A stretch of 64,000 bases of DNA from Poseidonibacter antarcticus (GTDB lineage: Bacteria > Campylobacterota > Campylobacteria > Campylobacterales > Arcobacteraceae). Where the stretch lies: contig NZ_RCWF01000001.1 in NCBI RefSeq assembly GCF_003667345.1, forward strand, positions 434,001-498,000, given 5' to 3'. The position numbers and the translations under genes were made by a program. Each line of letters opens with the position of its first letter. Within the stretch, counting starts at the first letter, position 1. The notes under the pieces are model-generated. The model was not told the origin of the DNA and ran no database searches. It was given only the letters and a program-made list of their open reading frames with translations. Below, piece after piece: positions 34,997 through 42,973 of this stretch.

Positions 34997-35478
34997 GTTT
35001 TACTCTCACCCCGTAAAGCAGTTCTAGCTGCTTTATCTACGATATTAAATACCTCATCAATATCATTTTTTAAGCTATTTTTTTTATGCCCTTTTACCTT
35101 AATAAACTCACAATTATATTTTTCTAAAAGCTTGAAAAAATCTCTATAAAGTTCACTATTGTTCAAAAGCTTACCCGAACTAGAATGATAATCCAAAGCT
35201 TGTAATTTTTCTTTTCTATGCAAAAGCCCAATAATATTTTGACAATCAGTATAAATCTCAATAGTAGAATCAATGATATTTATATCACTCAAAGCCCAAA
35301 GAAGTGTTTGTATTTCCAATTTTGTTGAAGAAGTATTTTCAAATCTTTTTAAAATAACATTTGATTTTAAATCATCTAAATTTTTCAAATTATCATCTGT
35401 AAGTAAAAGATAAGCACCAAAACCTATTTTTTTCTGAGGATTTACACTTCCATCTGTAAAGAGTTTTATTTTTTTCAT
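34993..35478 (-). CDS. rnhA: Ribonuclease H-like protein
   Basis: A 161-residue RNase H fold protein that cuts RNA in RNA-DNA hybrids. The first carboxylate is in IKLFTDGSVNP, the Glu in STKLEIQTLLWALSD, the Asp in IEIYTDCQNIIGLL, and the last in a C-terminal NIVDKAARTAL. The order Asp-Glu-Asp-Asp matches type 1 enzymes, although the sequence is divergent (the helix after strand 3 is unusual). It is preceded by the tRNA-like element and convergent with the TonB-like gene. Confidence 0.8.
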   Translation of the reverse strand: MKKIKLFTDGSVNPQKKIGFGAYLLLTDDNLKNLDDLKSNVILKRFENTSSTKLEIQTLLWALSDINIIDSTIEIYTDCQNIIGLLHRKEKLQALDYHSSSGKLLNNSELYRDFFKLLEKYNCEFIKVKGHKKNSLKNDIDEVFNIVDKAARTALRGESKT

Positions 35479-35558
35479 ATTATATATTATCCAATGTATT
35501 TAAATATTGTTTATTTGAAATTAGAGGAACAATTATAAGAAGGTTAATATATAGAAAA

Positions 35559-35633
35559 GAACTTTGGAGGAGTCGAACCTCCCTCTAGAATTACTTACAA
35601 TTAATTTCTTAGTTCCCCGAAGCATAAAAGTTC
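35559..35633 (-). tRNA. tRNA-like element (pseudo or divergent tRNA)
   Basis: On the minus strand this 75-base stretch has a perfect 7-bp acceptor stem (GAACTTT with AAAGTTC), a perfect T arm (GGAGG, loop TTCGACT, CCTCC) and a 5-bp anticodon stem (AATTA with TAATT). The anticodon loop (ATTGTAAG) has 8 bases rather than 7 and the D stem is only 3 bp (CTT with AAG). No CCA is encoded. Anticodon could be TGT (Thr) or GTA (Tyr), but bacterial tRNA-Tyr has a long variable arm, which is missing. It looks like a degenerate tRNA or a tRNA-like relic. It lies right after the unknown membrane protein gene. Confidence 0.5.
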
Positions 35634-35634
35634 A

Positions 35635-36363
35635 TTATAAATTTAGTGCTTTATACCTTATTCTATCTAATACTTTTTGTTGTAAGATTAAAACATGTGA
35701 TAATGCTTTATTATATCGTTTATATTCTTTAGTATTATTATTCATCTCTATTAACATATAACTAATTTTAATTTCTGCATTACTTAATAATATATGAATA
35801 GAATCATATTTTTTGATTTTCCCATATAATTTAACTAGCTTATCATATAAGTGTACAGATGTAGGATTATTTGCTGTAGCTAATAACAATATTTCAATTG
35901 AATCCTCCACTGAAATATTCTTTGTAAGTTGGTTTAATATTTCTATACTTTTTGATTTATGAAATTTTACATTTGATGCAAAACTCATGTTACTTCCAAT
36001 ATTTTTCTTTTTAGGTAAATGATCTTTACATATAATTTTATGATGAATAATACCATTTTTTTTATTTACAATTAATTGATTACCATTAGGCAAATATAAA
36101 AAAATAAACTTTTTTACTTTTTCACTTATAAAATTTGTATTCATTAGTTGCCAAATACTTAATCCAATTACAGATGAAAAACTAATTAAAAAAATTCTAC
36201 GAGGTAAAATAGTTTTTAAGTTACAATATTTTTTAAATGAATTTTCTTTTTTAAATTGTAAAATAACATTCTTATTGACTAAAATAATAATCAATGTAGT
36301 AACTATTATTCCAATTGATGTAACTATTGAATTAACTGAATCTATAAAATCGTAAATTATCAT
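35635..36363 (-). CDS. Unknown membrane protein with possible TPR-like region
   Basis: A 242-residue protein I do not recognise. Two transmembrane helices (about 10-28 and 55-72) lie near the N-terminus, separated by a basic loop. The rest is soluble, with a block of short helices (about 135-240, for example VHLYDKLVKLYGKIKKYDSIHILLSNAEI) resembling tetratricopeptide-like repeats. The gene is bounded by the tRNA-like element and a 390-bp stretch without an intact gene, in a degenerate region. Lower confidence that it is expressed. Confidence 0.5.
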   Translation of the reverse strand: MIIYDFIDSVNSIVTSIGIIVTTLIIILVNKNVILQFKKENSFKKYCNLKTILPRRIFLISFSSVIGLSIWQLMNTNFISEKVKKFIFLYLPNGNQLIVNKKNGIIHHKIICKDHLPKKKNIGSNMSFASNVKFHKSKSIEILNQLTKNISVEDSIEILLLATANNPTSVHLYDKLVKLYGKIKKYDSIHILLSNAEIKISYMLIEMNNNTKEYKRYNKALSHVLILQQKVLDRIRYKALNL

Positions 36364-36465
36364 ATTGAATAAACAATATTTTTCATAGTATTATCTTCAT
36401 AATGATTATTTCCTTTAATATAATTGTTCTAAATTTCTAAGTATCTGATAATAGCTATTTAATCT

Positions 36466-36606
36466 TCAATCTTGATTATTCCTTTTTTGTCTATTTACAT
36501 TTCTTGCACTTATTATTTTAATAATTTCTTCGCCATCATCTGTAAAAAATAGATTAACAATGTCAATCATTAAAAATATTACATATTGAAATATTTTTAG
36601 ATACAT
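36466..36606 (-). pseudogene. C-terminal remnant of a BrnT-like toxin
   Basis: The 46-residue frame ends VNLFFTDDGEEIIKIISARN and then VNRQKRNNQD. BrnT toxins end in an R/K-I-I-S-A-R-K-x-x-x-x-E pattern, close to IKIISARNVNRQ here. The start (MYLKIFQYVIFLM) has no similarity I can place, so the N-terminal half seems lost. No intact BrnA antitoxin was seen downstream, only an AAAGGA site and a short frame (MKNIVYSI). The rest of 36364-36753 is AT-rich with nothing supportable. Confidence 0.5.
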
Positions 36607-36753
36607 AAAAATATATTAGATATTATTTTAGTAAACCTTTTTTCATGAAATAACTAGGTAAATAATCTAAAGTCTTTTACTATCATTACCTATACAGTAA
36701 AAGAATTAAACAAAAATGATATAAAATCACCTTTAGATTTTTAAGGAAAATAA

Positions 36754-38103
36754 ATGGCAAAGAAAAAAACATCACTATTTGAATGTCAACACTGTGGAGA
36801 ACAAGCTACAAAATGGTTAGGAAAATGTCCTAGTTGTGGTTCTTGGGATTCTTTTATTGAGTTAAATCAAGACCAACAAGAAGTGATAAAACAAACTTCA
36901 AAAGTAAGAGATACAAAAACAAAAGCAACTCCAATTACTCAAATCAAACAAGATAATGTAGTTAGATTTTCTTCTAACAACGATGAGTTTGATTTAGTTT
37001 TAGGTGGAGGAATAGTTCCAGGAAGTCTTACTTTGATTGGGGGAAGTCCTGGGGTTGGTAAGTCTACTTTACTTTTAAAAGTTGCAGGTTCTATAGCAGC
37101 TGGTGGGAAAAAAGTTTTATATGTATCAGGTGAAGAAAGTGCTGGTCAGATAAAACTACGAGCTAATAGACTTGATGCAAATCACGATGATGTATATTTA
37201 TTAAGTGAGATTAAACTAGAAGAGATACAAGACGAGCTTTTAAGAGTAGATTATGAAGTTGTGATTATTGATTCTATTCAAACAATTTATTCTTCAAATC
37301 TTACATCTGCACCAGGAAGTGTTTCGCAAGTGCGAGAGATTACTTTTGAGCTTATGAGAAAAGCAAAAGAATCAGATATTGCAATGTTTATAATAGGTCA
37401 TATCACAAAAGATGGAAGTATAGCAGGACCTAGGGTTTTAGAACATATGGTTGATACTGTTTTATATTTTGAAGGTGAATCTTCAAAAGAGTTACGAATG
37501 CTTCGAGGTTTCAAAAATAGATTTGGTTCAACTTCTGAAATTGGTATTTTTGAAATGACAGCTGAGGGTTTAATATCTGCAAAAGATATTGCTTCAAAGT
37601 TTTTTGATAAATCAAAAGCTCAAAGTGGTTCAGCTTTGACAATTACTATGGAAGGAAGTCGTGCTTTAATACTTGAAGTTCAAGCTTTAGTAACAGAAAG
37701 TACCTATCCAAATCCAAAAAGAAGCGCAACAGGATTTGATGCAAATAGATTAAATATGCTTTTAGCCCTACTTGAAAAGAAAATTGATTTACCTCTAAAT
37801 ACTTATGATGTATTTATAAATATTTCAGGTGGTATAAAAATCAAAGAAAGTTCTGCGGATTTAGCTGTTGTTGCTGCTATTATTTCATCATTTAGAGATA
37901 GACCTATTTCAAAAGAGTCTGTATTTATTGGTGAAGTTTCACTAACTGGTGAGATTAAAGATGTTTATTCTATTGATATGAGATTAAAAGAAGCACAAGC
38001 ACAAGGAATCAAAAAAGCAGTAATTGCTCAAAAAACAAAACTAAAACTTAATCTAAAAGAGTTTCCAGTAGATGAAGTTACAAAAATGATAGAACTATTT
38101 TAA
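36754..38103 (+). CDS. radA: DNA repair ATPase RadA
   Basis: RadA helps branch migration and processing of recombination intermediates. The 449-residue protein has an N-terminal zinc finger (CQHCG and CPSCGSW), P-loop GGSPGVGKSTLLLKVAG, the RadA motif KNRFG in RGFKNRFGSTSE, and a C-terminal Lon-protease-like domain with GIKIKESSADLAVVAAI and GEVSLTGEIKDV. Length and order match the family. A hairpin overlapping its stop ends the transcript. Confidence 0.95.
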   Translation: MAKKKTSLFECQHCGEQATKWLGKCPSCGSWDSFIELNQDQQEVIKQTSKVRDTKTKATPITQIKQDNVVRFSSNNDEFDLVLGGGIVPGSLTLIGGSPGVGKSTLLLKVAGSIAAGGKKVLYVSGEESAGQIKLRANRLDANHDDVYLLSEIKLEEIQDELLRVDYEVVIIDSIQTIYSSNLTSAPGSVSQVREITFELMRKAKESDIAMFIIGHITKDGSIAGPRVLEHMVDTVLYFEGESSKELRMLRGFKNRFGSTSEIGIFEMTAEGLISAKDIASKFFDKSKAQSGSALTITMEGSRALILEVQALVTESTYPNPKRSATGFDANRLNMLLALLEKKIDLPLNTYDVFINISGGIKIKESSADLAVVAAIISSFRDRPISKESVFIGEVSLTGEIKDVYSIDMRLKEAQAQGIKKAVIAQKTKLKLNLKEFPVDEVTKMIELF

Positions 38104-38114
38104 AATAGTTCTAT
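38089..38114. terminator. Palindrome over the radA stop
   Basis: ATAGAACTATTTT and its complement form a perfect 26-bp palindrome that includes the stop codon. It lies between the convergent radA and thioesterase genes, so it may terminate both ways. Confidence 0.75.
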
Positions 38115-38129
38115 TATTTATTTTTAACT

Positions 38130-38540
38130 CTAATTTAACGTTTCTATTCTCTTTTTAGCACCACTCATTAGTCTTTCATTTGAAACTATTGCACGTGTAT
38201 GAGTTCCTGTACCTACTTTTCCAGCTGAATCAACTACTTCAATAGAAAACTTATAAAGTTTTCCTTCCATTCCTTCAAATGTAGCAGTTGAAATTGCAGT
38301 ATCACCCTCAAGTGTTGGTGCTAAATGTATAATATTTACTCCAACTCCAACAGATAATTCACCCTCTTTTAAAAAAGGAATTAATATTTTTGCAGCTGAA
38401 CACTCCATAAGTGCCACCATTCTTGCAGTTGCAAAAACATCAGGAAAACCATCATCTGGTGATATATTTAAATTACTTGCTAAATCTGATTGTTTTACTT
38501 TAAATTCTATTTTATCTTGTGTTCCAATTTCTAAAGCCAT
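38130..38540 (-). CDS. FlK-like hotdog thioesterase
   Basis: A 136-residue hotdog protein. The blocks FPDVFATARMVALMECSAAKIL, GVGVNIIHLAPTLEGDTAI and FSIEVVDSAGKVGTGTHTRAIV match the fluoroacetyl-CoA thioesterase-like (FlK) family: a helix with a Glu/Cys pair, a central helix/strand and the HTRAIV block. Members cleave short acyl-CoA thioesters; the substrate here is unknown. It stands alone, convergent with radA. Confidence 0.8.
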   Translation of the reverse strand: MALEIGTQDKIEFKVKQSDLASNLNISPDDGFPDVFATARMVALMECSAAKILIPFLKEGELSVGVGVNIIHLAPTLEGDTAISTATFEGMEGKLYKFSIEVVDSAGKVGTGTHTRAIVSNERLMSGAKKRIETLN

Positions 38541-38669
38541 AAAAAATCCTTTTAATTTATTTTGATAATTCTAACATATATTTAACATTAAATAAACTTA
38601 ATCTAATTTTTTACTTAATCTACTAATATATAAAACTTTGCTACAATCGCGTAAATTAAAAGGTAAATA

Positions 38670-39089
38670 ATGATTGATATTGAAAATAACACCTCTTTTG
38701 ATGTACCAACATCGCTTATTGAAGATATAGCTTCATCTTTAACACAAAAAGATATTGAACTTATTATTGTACATAATGATGAAATTCGAGAATTAAATAG
38801 TGAGCATAGAAATATTAATAAAGCTACAGATGTTTTATCTTTTCCATTAGAATTTGATATGCCAAATATGCCTTTGGGTTCCATTGTAATTTCTTTAGAT
38901 TTTGTAGAAGAAAAAGCAAAAGAGTATAAACATACAGACAAAGAAGAGTTTTGCCTTCTATTTATTCATGGTATATTGCATCTTTTAGGATATGACCACG
39001 AAGTTGATAATGGCGAACATAGAACAAAAGAAGAAGAATTAATCAAACAATTTAATTTACCAGATAGCTTAATAGTAAGGAACTCATAA
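38670..39089 (+). CDS. ybeY: Endoribonuclease YbeY
   Basis: YbeY is a zinc endoribonuclease for rRNA maturation and 70S quality control. The 139-residue protein ends with the family motif HGILHLLGYDHEVDNGEH, whose three histidines bind zinc. The block INKATDVLSFPLEF and the start of the fold are also visible. It is followed by the CaCA gene after 1 bp, with a coupled start. Confidence 0.95.
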   Translation: MIDIENNTSFDVPTSLIEDIASSLTQKDIELIIVHNDEIRELNSEHRNINKATDVLSFPLEFDMPNMPLGSIVISLDFVEEKAKEYKHTDKEEFCLLFIHGILHLLGYDHEVDNGEHRTKEEELIKQFNLPDSLIVRNS

Positions 39090-39090
39090 A

Positions 39091-40011
39091 ATGGACATTT
39101 TTATATTTATTGTTTCAATGGCTGCACTTATTTATGGTGCGGATTTTATCATTGAACAAAGTGAAAAGATTGCATTACATTATAAGATTTCAAGTTTTGT
39201 AATTGGTGCTACATTAGTTGCACTTGGAACTTCTCTACCTGAAATGGCAGTTTCAATGTCTGCTTCAATAAAAGGTAGTGGAGATATTGCAGTTGCAAAT
39301 GTTATTGGTAGTACTATTTTCAATATTTCTTTAGTCCTTGGAGTTGTATTTTTAATTGCTAAAAATGTAAAACCAACAAGAGATTTATTTGCAAAAGATT
39401 CAGCTTGGTCTTTATTCCCTATTTTTGCATTTATTCTAATGGGGATAGATGGTGAAATAAACTTTGTTGATGGTCTTTTATTTCTAGCACTTATGGCTGG
39501 ATATTTAATGTTCTTAATCTCTAGTAATGCAATGGAAGAAATAGATGAAGATATAGCAAAAGAAAAGTTTGCATGGGGAAAAACTGCCTTACTATTAGCA
39601 GTTGGATTTATTTTTGTTGTTGTAGGTGCTGATTTTGCAATAGATAGTGCTTCAAATATTGCAAGAAGTTTTGGTATTTCAGAATGGGTTATTGGATTAT
39701 TTTTAATTGCATTTGGTACATCATTACCTGAACTTACTATTTCGATTAAATCAGCTCTTAACAATAACACTGATTTAGCAATTGGTAATATTATTGGTTC
39801 AAATGTTGCGAACTTTACTATGGTTTTAGGATTATCGTCATTGATAAATCCATTAAATGTTGATTTATCTGCTAACTTATTTGATATTACAGCTGCTGTT
39901 ATTGCTTCTGTTATGCTTGTATTTATAACAGCTAATAAACTTTATAATAAATCTGCAGGAATTGCTTTAATGGTGATTTTAGCCTTAGTAGTACAAAATA
40001 GCCTAGCTTAA
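39091..40011 (+). CDS. CaCA-family Na+/Ca2+-type exchanger (YrbG-like)
   Basis: A 306-residue inner-membrane exchanger with about 10 helices and an internal duplication. The two alpha repeats read GATLVALGTSLPEMAVS (about 41-57) and FLIAFGTSLPELTIS (about 205-220), and each has a following GNIIGSN-like block (VIGSTIFNIS, IIGSNVANFT). The duplicated GTSLPE motif is the hallmark. The exchanged ions are inferred as Na+ for Ca2+. An opposite-strand frame of similar length is a shadow. A terminator hairpin follows. Confidence 0.9.
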   Translation: MDIFIFIVSMAALIYGADFIIEQSEKIALHYKISSFVIGATLVALGTSLPEMAVSMSASIKGSGDIAVANVIGSTIFNISLVLGVVFLIAKNVKPTRDLFAKDSAWSLFPIFAFILMGIDGEINFVDGLLFLALMAGYLMFLISSNAMEEIDEDIAKEKFAWGKTALLLAVGFIFVVVGADFAIDSASNIARSFGISEWVIGLFLIAFGTSLPELTISIKSALNNNTDLAIGNIIGSNVANFTMVLGLSSLINPLNVDLSANLFDITAAVIASVMLVFITANKLYNKSAGIALMVILALVVQNSLA

Positions 40012-40029
40012 AAGCTAGACTATTTTTTT
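39997..40029. terminator. Terminator after the CaCA exchanger
   Basis: AATAG-C-CTAGCTT pairs with AAGCTAG-A-CTATT through an inner stem of 7 bp and an outer stem of 5 bp, followed by a run of T on the plus strand. It may also serve the convergent PerR-like gene, whose stop overlaps it. Confidence 0.85.
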
Positions 40030-40435
40030 ACTTATTACAGTGAGAACAAAGCCCTGTTAAAACTAAATTTGTTGAATCTATTTTAAACTTACTTAAAGAG
40101 TTAACCTCTTCTAATACACTACTTACATTCAAAGTTATATCTTCAATATTTCCACACGATGAACAAACTAAATGAGCATGTTCTGTTTTAACTAATTCAA
40201 AAACTGATTTAGTATTTGGAATTTTTACTTCTGAAAGAAAAACCTTTTCAAGCATTGCATTTATATTTTTATATATAGTTGCAAGTGAAATAGAAGGAAA
40301 CTTTGTAAGTAACTTTTTGTATAAATCATCAATATTCATATGACCATTTAAATAAAGTTCTTCAACAATAGCAACTCTTTGAGGTGTTACTTTTAGATCA
40401 TATTCCTTTAATAAACCTGTATAATTCGATATCAT
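40028..40435 (-). CDS. perR: Fur-family regulator, PerR-like
   Basis: A 135-residue Fur-family repressor with helix block LKVTPQRVAIVEELYLNGHMN and SLATIYKNINAMLEKV (DNA recognition), a metal/regulatory site with TEHAHLVCSSCGNIED and a C-terminal zinc site CSHC. The first residues of the frame (from 40462) are probably not translated: an AAGGAAAGG site lies just before the ATG at 40435, giving MISNYTGLLKEYDLKVTPQR, typical for the family. It faces the peroxide-reducing rubrerythrin divergently, so a PerR role is the best fit. A Fur or Zur role is not excluded. Confidence 0.82.
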   Translation of the reverse strand: MISNYTGLLKEYDLKVTPQRVAIVEELYLNGHMNIDDLYKKLLTKFPSISLATIYKNINAMLEKVFLSEVKIPNTKSVFELVKTEHAHLVCSSCGNIEDITLNVSSVLEEVNSLSKFKIDSTNLVLTGLCSHCNK

Positions 40436-40515
40436 TACCTTTCCTTTCGTGAAATAATACAATATGTTATATTTAATTCACTAATATTTATTCTGGAATT
40501 ATAGCATATATTTTA

Positions 40516-40540
40516 TTAAAGGAAAATAATTTTCCTTTAA
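40516..40540. promoter_or_regulatory. 25-bp palindrome between perR-like and rubrerythrin genes
   Basis: TTAAAGGAAAAT and ATTTTCCTTTAA flank a central A with no mismatch. It lies in the 249-bp gap between two divergent genes, so an operator is more likely than a terminator. A further AT-rich stretch with ATTATAATTAT at about 40550-40562 could be the PerR box or a promoter. Confidence 0.5.
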
Positions 40541-40684
40541 GTTTCTATATATTATAATTATCTATTGGAAAAAGATTTTCTATAACTAAATATTATTGTT
40601 AATAAACCGCCTTACTTAGGCTAGTTTAAGAGCAGTTTTATATGAATATCAATAGAATAAACATTAAAATTAAGAGGATTAAAT

Positions 40685-41335
40685 ATGAGACAATACGAAA
40701 CGTACAGATGTAATAAATGTGGTAACGAAGTTGAAGTTCAAAAAGTTGGTGGTGGAGAATTACACTGCTGTGGTGAAGCTATGGAAATGATTACAGAAGA
40801 TTTAACAGCAGTTAATTTAATGAAAGCATTTGCAGGCGAATCAATGGCTAGAAACAAGTATGAATATTATGCTAAAGTTGCACAAAAAGAAGGTTATAGA
40901 GATATTGCTGAACACTTCCAAAGAGCTGCTAATAATGAAAAAATGCATGCTAAACTTGAACTTAAAATGCATAATCAAATTGTATCAGGTAAAGAACTTG
41001 GAAATACTATTGAAAACCTTAATGATGCGATTAATGGTGAATCATATGAAAATGTAACAATGTATCCAGATTTTGCAGCTATTGCAAAAGAAGAAGAACA
41101 TAAAGATGTTGCAAGAATTCTTGCAGGAATTGGTAAAATTGAAGTTGAACATGAAAAGATGTATAGAATGCTTCTTGAAAGACTTGAATCAGGGAAAGAA
41201 CACGAAAGTGATGAAGAAGAAGAGTGGATCTGTGAAGTATGTGGACATATTCATAGAGGGAAAAAAGCTTTAAAAGTTTGTCCTGTATGTAAACACCCAC
41301 AAGAGTACCAATCAAGATTAAATTCTAAAAAGTAA
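40685..41335 (+). CDS. Rubrerythrin with N-terminal desulforedoxin domain (desulforubrerythrin)
   Basis: A peroxide-reducing non-heme iron protein, of the kind described in Campylobacter jejuni (Rrc). The 216-residue protein has a desulforedoxin-like site (CNKCG and HCCGEA) at about 9-32, a di-iron four-helix domain with FAGESMARNKYEYYAK, AANNEKMHAKLEL and IGKIEVEHEKMYRML carrying the Glu/His ligands, and a C-terminal rubredoxin site with CEVCG and CPVC. All cysteine pairs are intact. The divergent perR-like gene suggests peroxide control. The ribosome site AAGAGGA precedes the ATG. Confidence 0.93.
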   Translation: MRQYETYRCNKCGNEVEVQKVGGGELHCCGEAMEMITEDLTAVNLMKAFAGESMARNKYEYYAKVAQKEGYRDIAEHFQRAANNEKMHAKLELKMHNQIVSGKELGNTIENLNDAINGESYENVTMYPDFAAIAKEEEHKDVARILAGIGKIEVEHEKMYRMLLERLESGKEHESDEEEEWICEVCGHIHRGKKALKVCPVCKHPQEYQSRLNSKK

Positions 41336-41355
41336 TTAAAAAAAAGGATATCTTT

Positions 41356-41376
41356 GGTAATATAAGAAAAATTACC
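41356..41376 (+). promoter_or_regulatory. Small hairpin before the nuclease gene ribosome site
   Basis: GGTAAT (41356-41361) and ATTACC (41371-41376) can pair over a 9-base loop, and the stem borders the GGAG ribosome site of the TTG start at 41387. It could affect translation; weak evidence. Confidence 0.3.
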
Positions 41377-41386
41377 GGAGATAGCC

Positions 41387-42973
41387 TTGATTAAACTATT
41401 ATTATTAACACTTTTTGCTTTATGTATTTATGCAAAAGATTTTACAATTGCATCTTATAATGCAGAAAATTTATTTGATTTAAAAAAACAAAATAGCGAA
41501 TATAAAGAGTTTATACCCAACACTTCTTCAAAATGGAATCAAAAAAATTTCAATATAAAAATCAATAATGCAGTAAAAGTTATAAAGGCAATTGATGCTG
41601 ATATTATTGGACTTCAAGAGATTGAAAATAAAGCGGTATTACAACTTTTATTAAAAAAGCTACCACAATATAAATACTCATCATTTATAAAATATTCTAG
41701 ATCAGCAATTGGACTTGGATTTTTATCAAAAATAAAAATAAAAGACAGTAGACAAATAGATATAAAATTTACAAATAAAATATATAGACCTATTTTAGAA
41801 AGTACCTTTGTTTTTGATAATACAGAGTTTAAGGTTTTTAATAATCACTGGCCTTCAAAAAGAGTTGCAGAAAGTTATAGAGTTAAATTTGCAAAGAAAT
41901 TACAAGATAGACTTTCAAAACTTCCAAGGGATTATGATTATATTTTACTTGGTGATTTCAACTCAAATTATGATGAAATGAGAAGTTTTAAATACAATAA
42001 AAAATTAAATAATACAAATGGTATAACAGGAATAAATCAAGTTTTAAATACAACTGTAAATGATAAATATATCACTTATGATGATGTTTTAAAATTAAAA
42101 AGAAAGGTACATTTTAACCTTTGGTTAGATTTACCATCAAATCAAAGATTTTCAAATAAATATAGAACACAAAATAATACTCCTGATAATATTATTGTTT
42201 CACCTGCTCTACTTGATACAAAAAATATTTCATATATTCATAATTCATTTAAGGTTTTTAAACCTAATTATCTATATAAAAACAATAAAGTTTTAAGATG
42301 GCAAATGAAAGGTTCAAGATATAACAAAGTTCATATTGGAGTTGGATATTCTGATCATTTACCAATTTATGCAAAATTCTCAACATCAAAAGAAAAAACA
42401 AATCCTATTAAAGAGATTAATAAAAATAGTAAAAAAGAGTTACATTCTATTTCTGATTTATACACAAAAATGAAACTAATCGAACCTGCTATTATAAAAA
42501 ATGCTATTGTGATTTATAAAACAAAAAATGGTGCGATAATAAAACAAAAAAATAAACGAGCTATTTATATATATAATCATGCAAAAAACTTAAAACTTGG
42601 ATATTCATATACTTTACAAATAAACCAAATTCTTGATTATAATGGATTAAAAGAAGTTGATTCTTTTTCTATTTTAGATGAAGATGGAAAATATAAAGAT
42701 TATAAATCACTTTTATTAAATGCGAAGAAAAACAATATTTTAGAACCTATTTATCAAAATGAAATAGCCTTTAATCTAAAAGGTATTGTGAAAAATAAAA
42801 AGCTACATATTGAAAATTCTAAAGGAAAGTATATAAAACTATATGCAAAAAATAAAAAAGATTTACCAAAAGAAAACTCTATAATCACTTTTAAAAATGC
42901 ACATATTGGAGAATATCGAGGTATTCCTCAAATACTTATTCATAATAAAAATGACTATAAAGTAGGTAAATAA
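41387..42973 (+). CDS. Exported endonuclease/exonuclease/phosphatase-family protein
   Basis: A 528-residue protein with a signal peptide (about 1-16, ending IYAKDF). The DNase I-like fold is clear in the first half: IASYNAENLFDL, IGLQEIENKAVL (catalytic Glu), FNNHWPSKR, DYILLGDFNSNYD (Asp-Phe-Asn) and GYSDHLPIYAKF (catalytic His at the end). The second half (about 340-528) is predicted to be beta-rich with two OB-like parts (YTLQINQILDYNGL, GIVKNKKLHIENSKG); it may bind nucleic acid. Extracellular or periplasmic DNase is the best guess; another substrate is possible. The start is TTG with GGAG before it. It overlaps murJ by 1 base. Confidence 0.83.
   Translation: MIKLLLLTLFALCIYAKDFTIASYNAENLFDLKKQNSEYKEFIPNTSSKWNQKNFNIKINNAVKVIKAIDADIIGLQEIENKAVLQLLLKKLPQYKYSSFIKYSRSAIGLGFLSKIKIKDSRQIDIKFTNKIYRPILESTFVFDNTEFKVFNNHWPSKRVAESYRVKFAKKLQDRLSKLPRDYDYILLGDFNSNYDEMRSFKYNKKLNNTNGITGINQVLNTTVNDKYITYDDVLKLKRKVHFNLWLDLPSNQRFSNKYRTQNNTPDNIIVSPALLDTKNISYIHNSFKVFKPNYLYKNNKVLRWQMKGSRYNKVHIGVGYSDHLPIYAKFSTSKEKTNPIKEINKNSKKELHSISDLYTKMKLIEPAIIKNAIVIYKTKNGAIIKQKNKRAIYIYNHAKNLKLGYSYTLQINQILDYNGLKEVDSFSILDEDGKYKDYKSLLLNAKKNNILEPIYQNEIAFNLKGIVKNKKLHIENSKGKYIKLYAKNKKDLPKENSIITFKNAHIGEYRGIPQILIHNKNDYKVGK

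Noticed and set aside
35559-35633. Functional tRNA-Tyr(GTA)
   Set aside because: Bacterial tRNA-Tyr has a long variable arm and a 7-base anticodon loop; this element has neither, and its D stem is weak.
39180-39770. 196-codon open frame antisense to the CaCA exchanger
   Set aside because: The plus strand has both conserved alpha repeats of the exchanger family. The antisense frame has no family motif, and its hydrophobic pattern mirrors the real gene.
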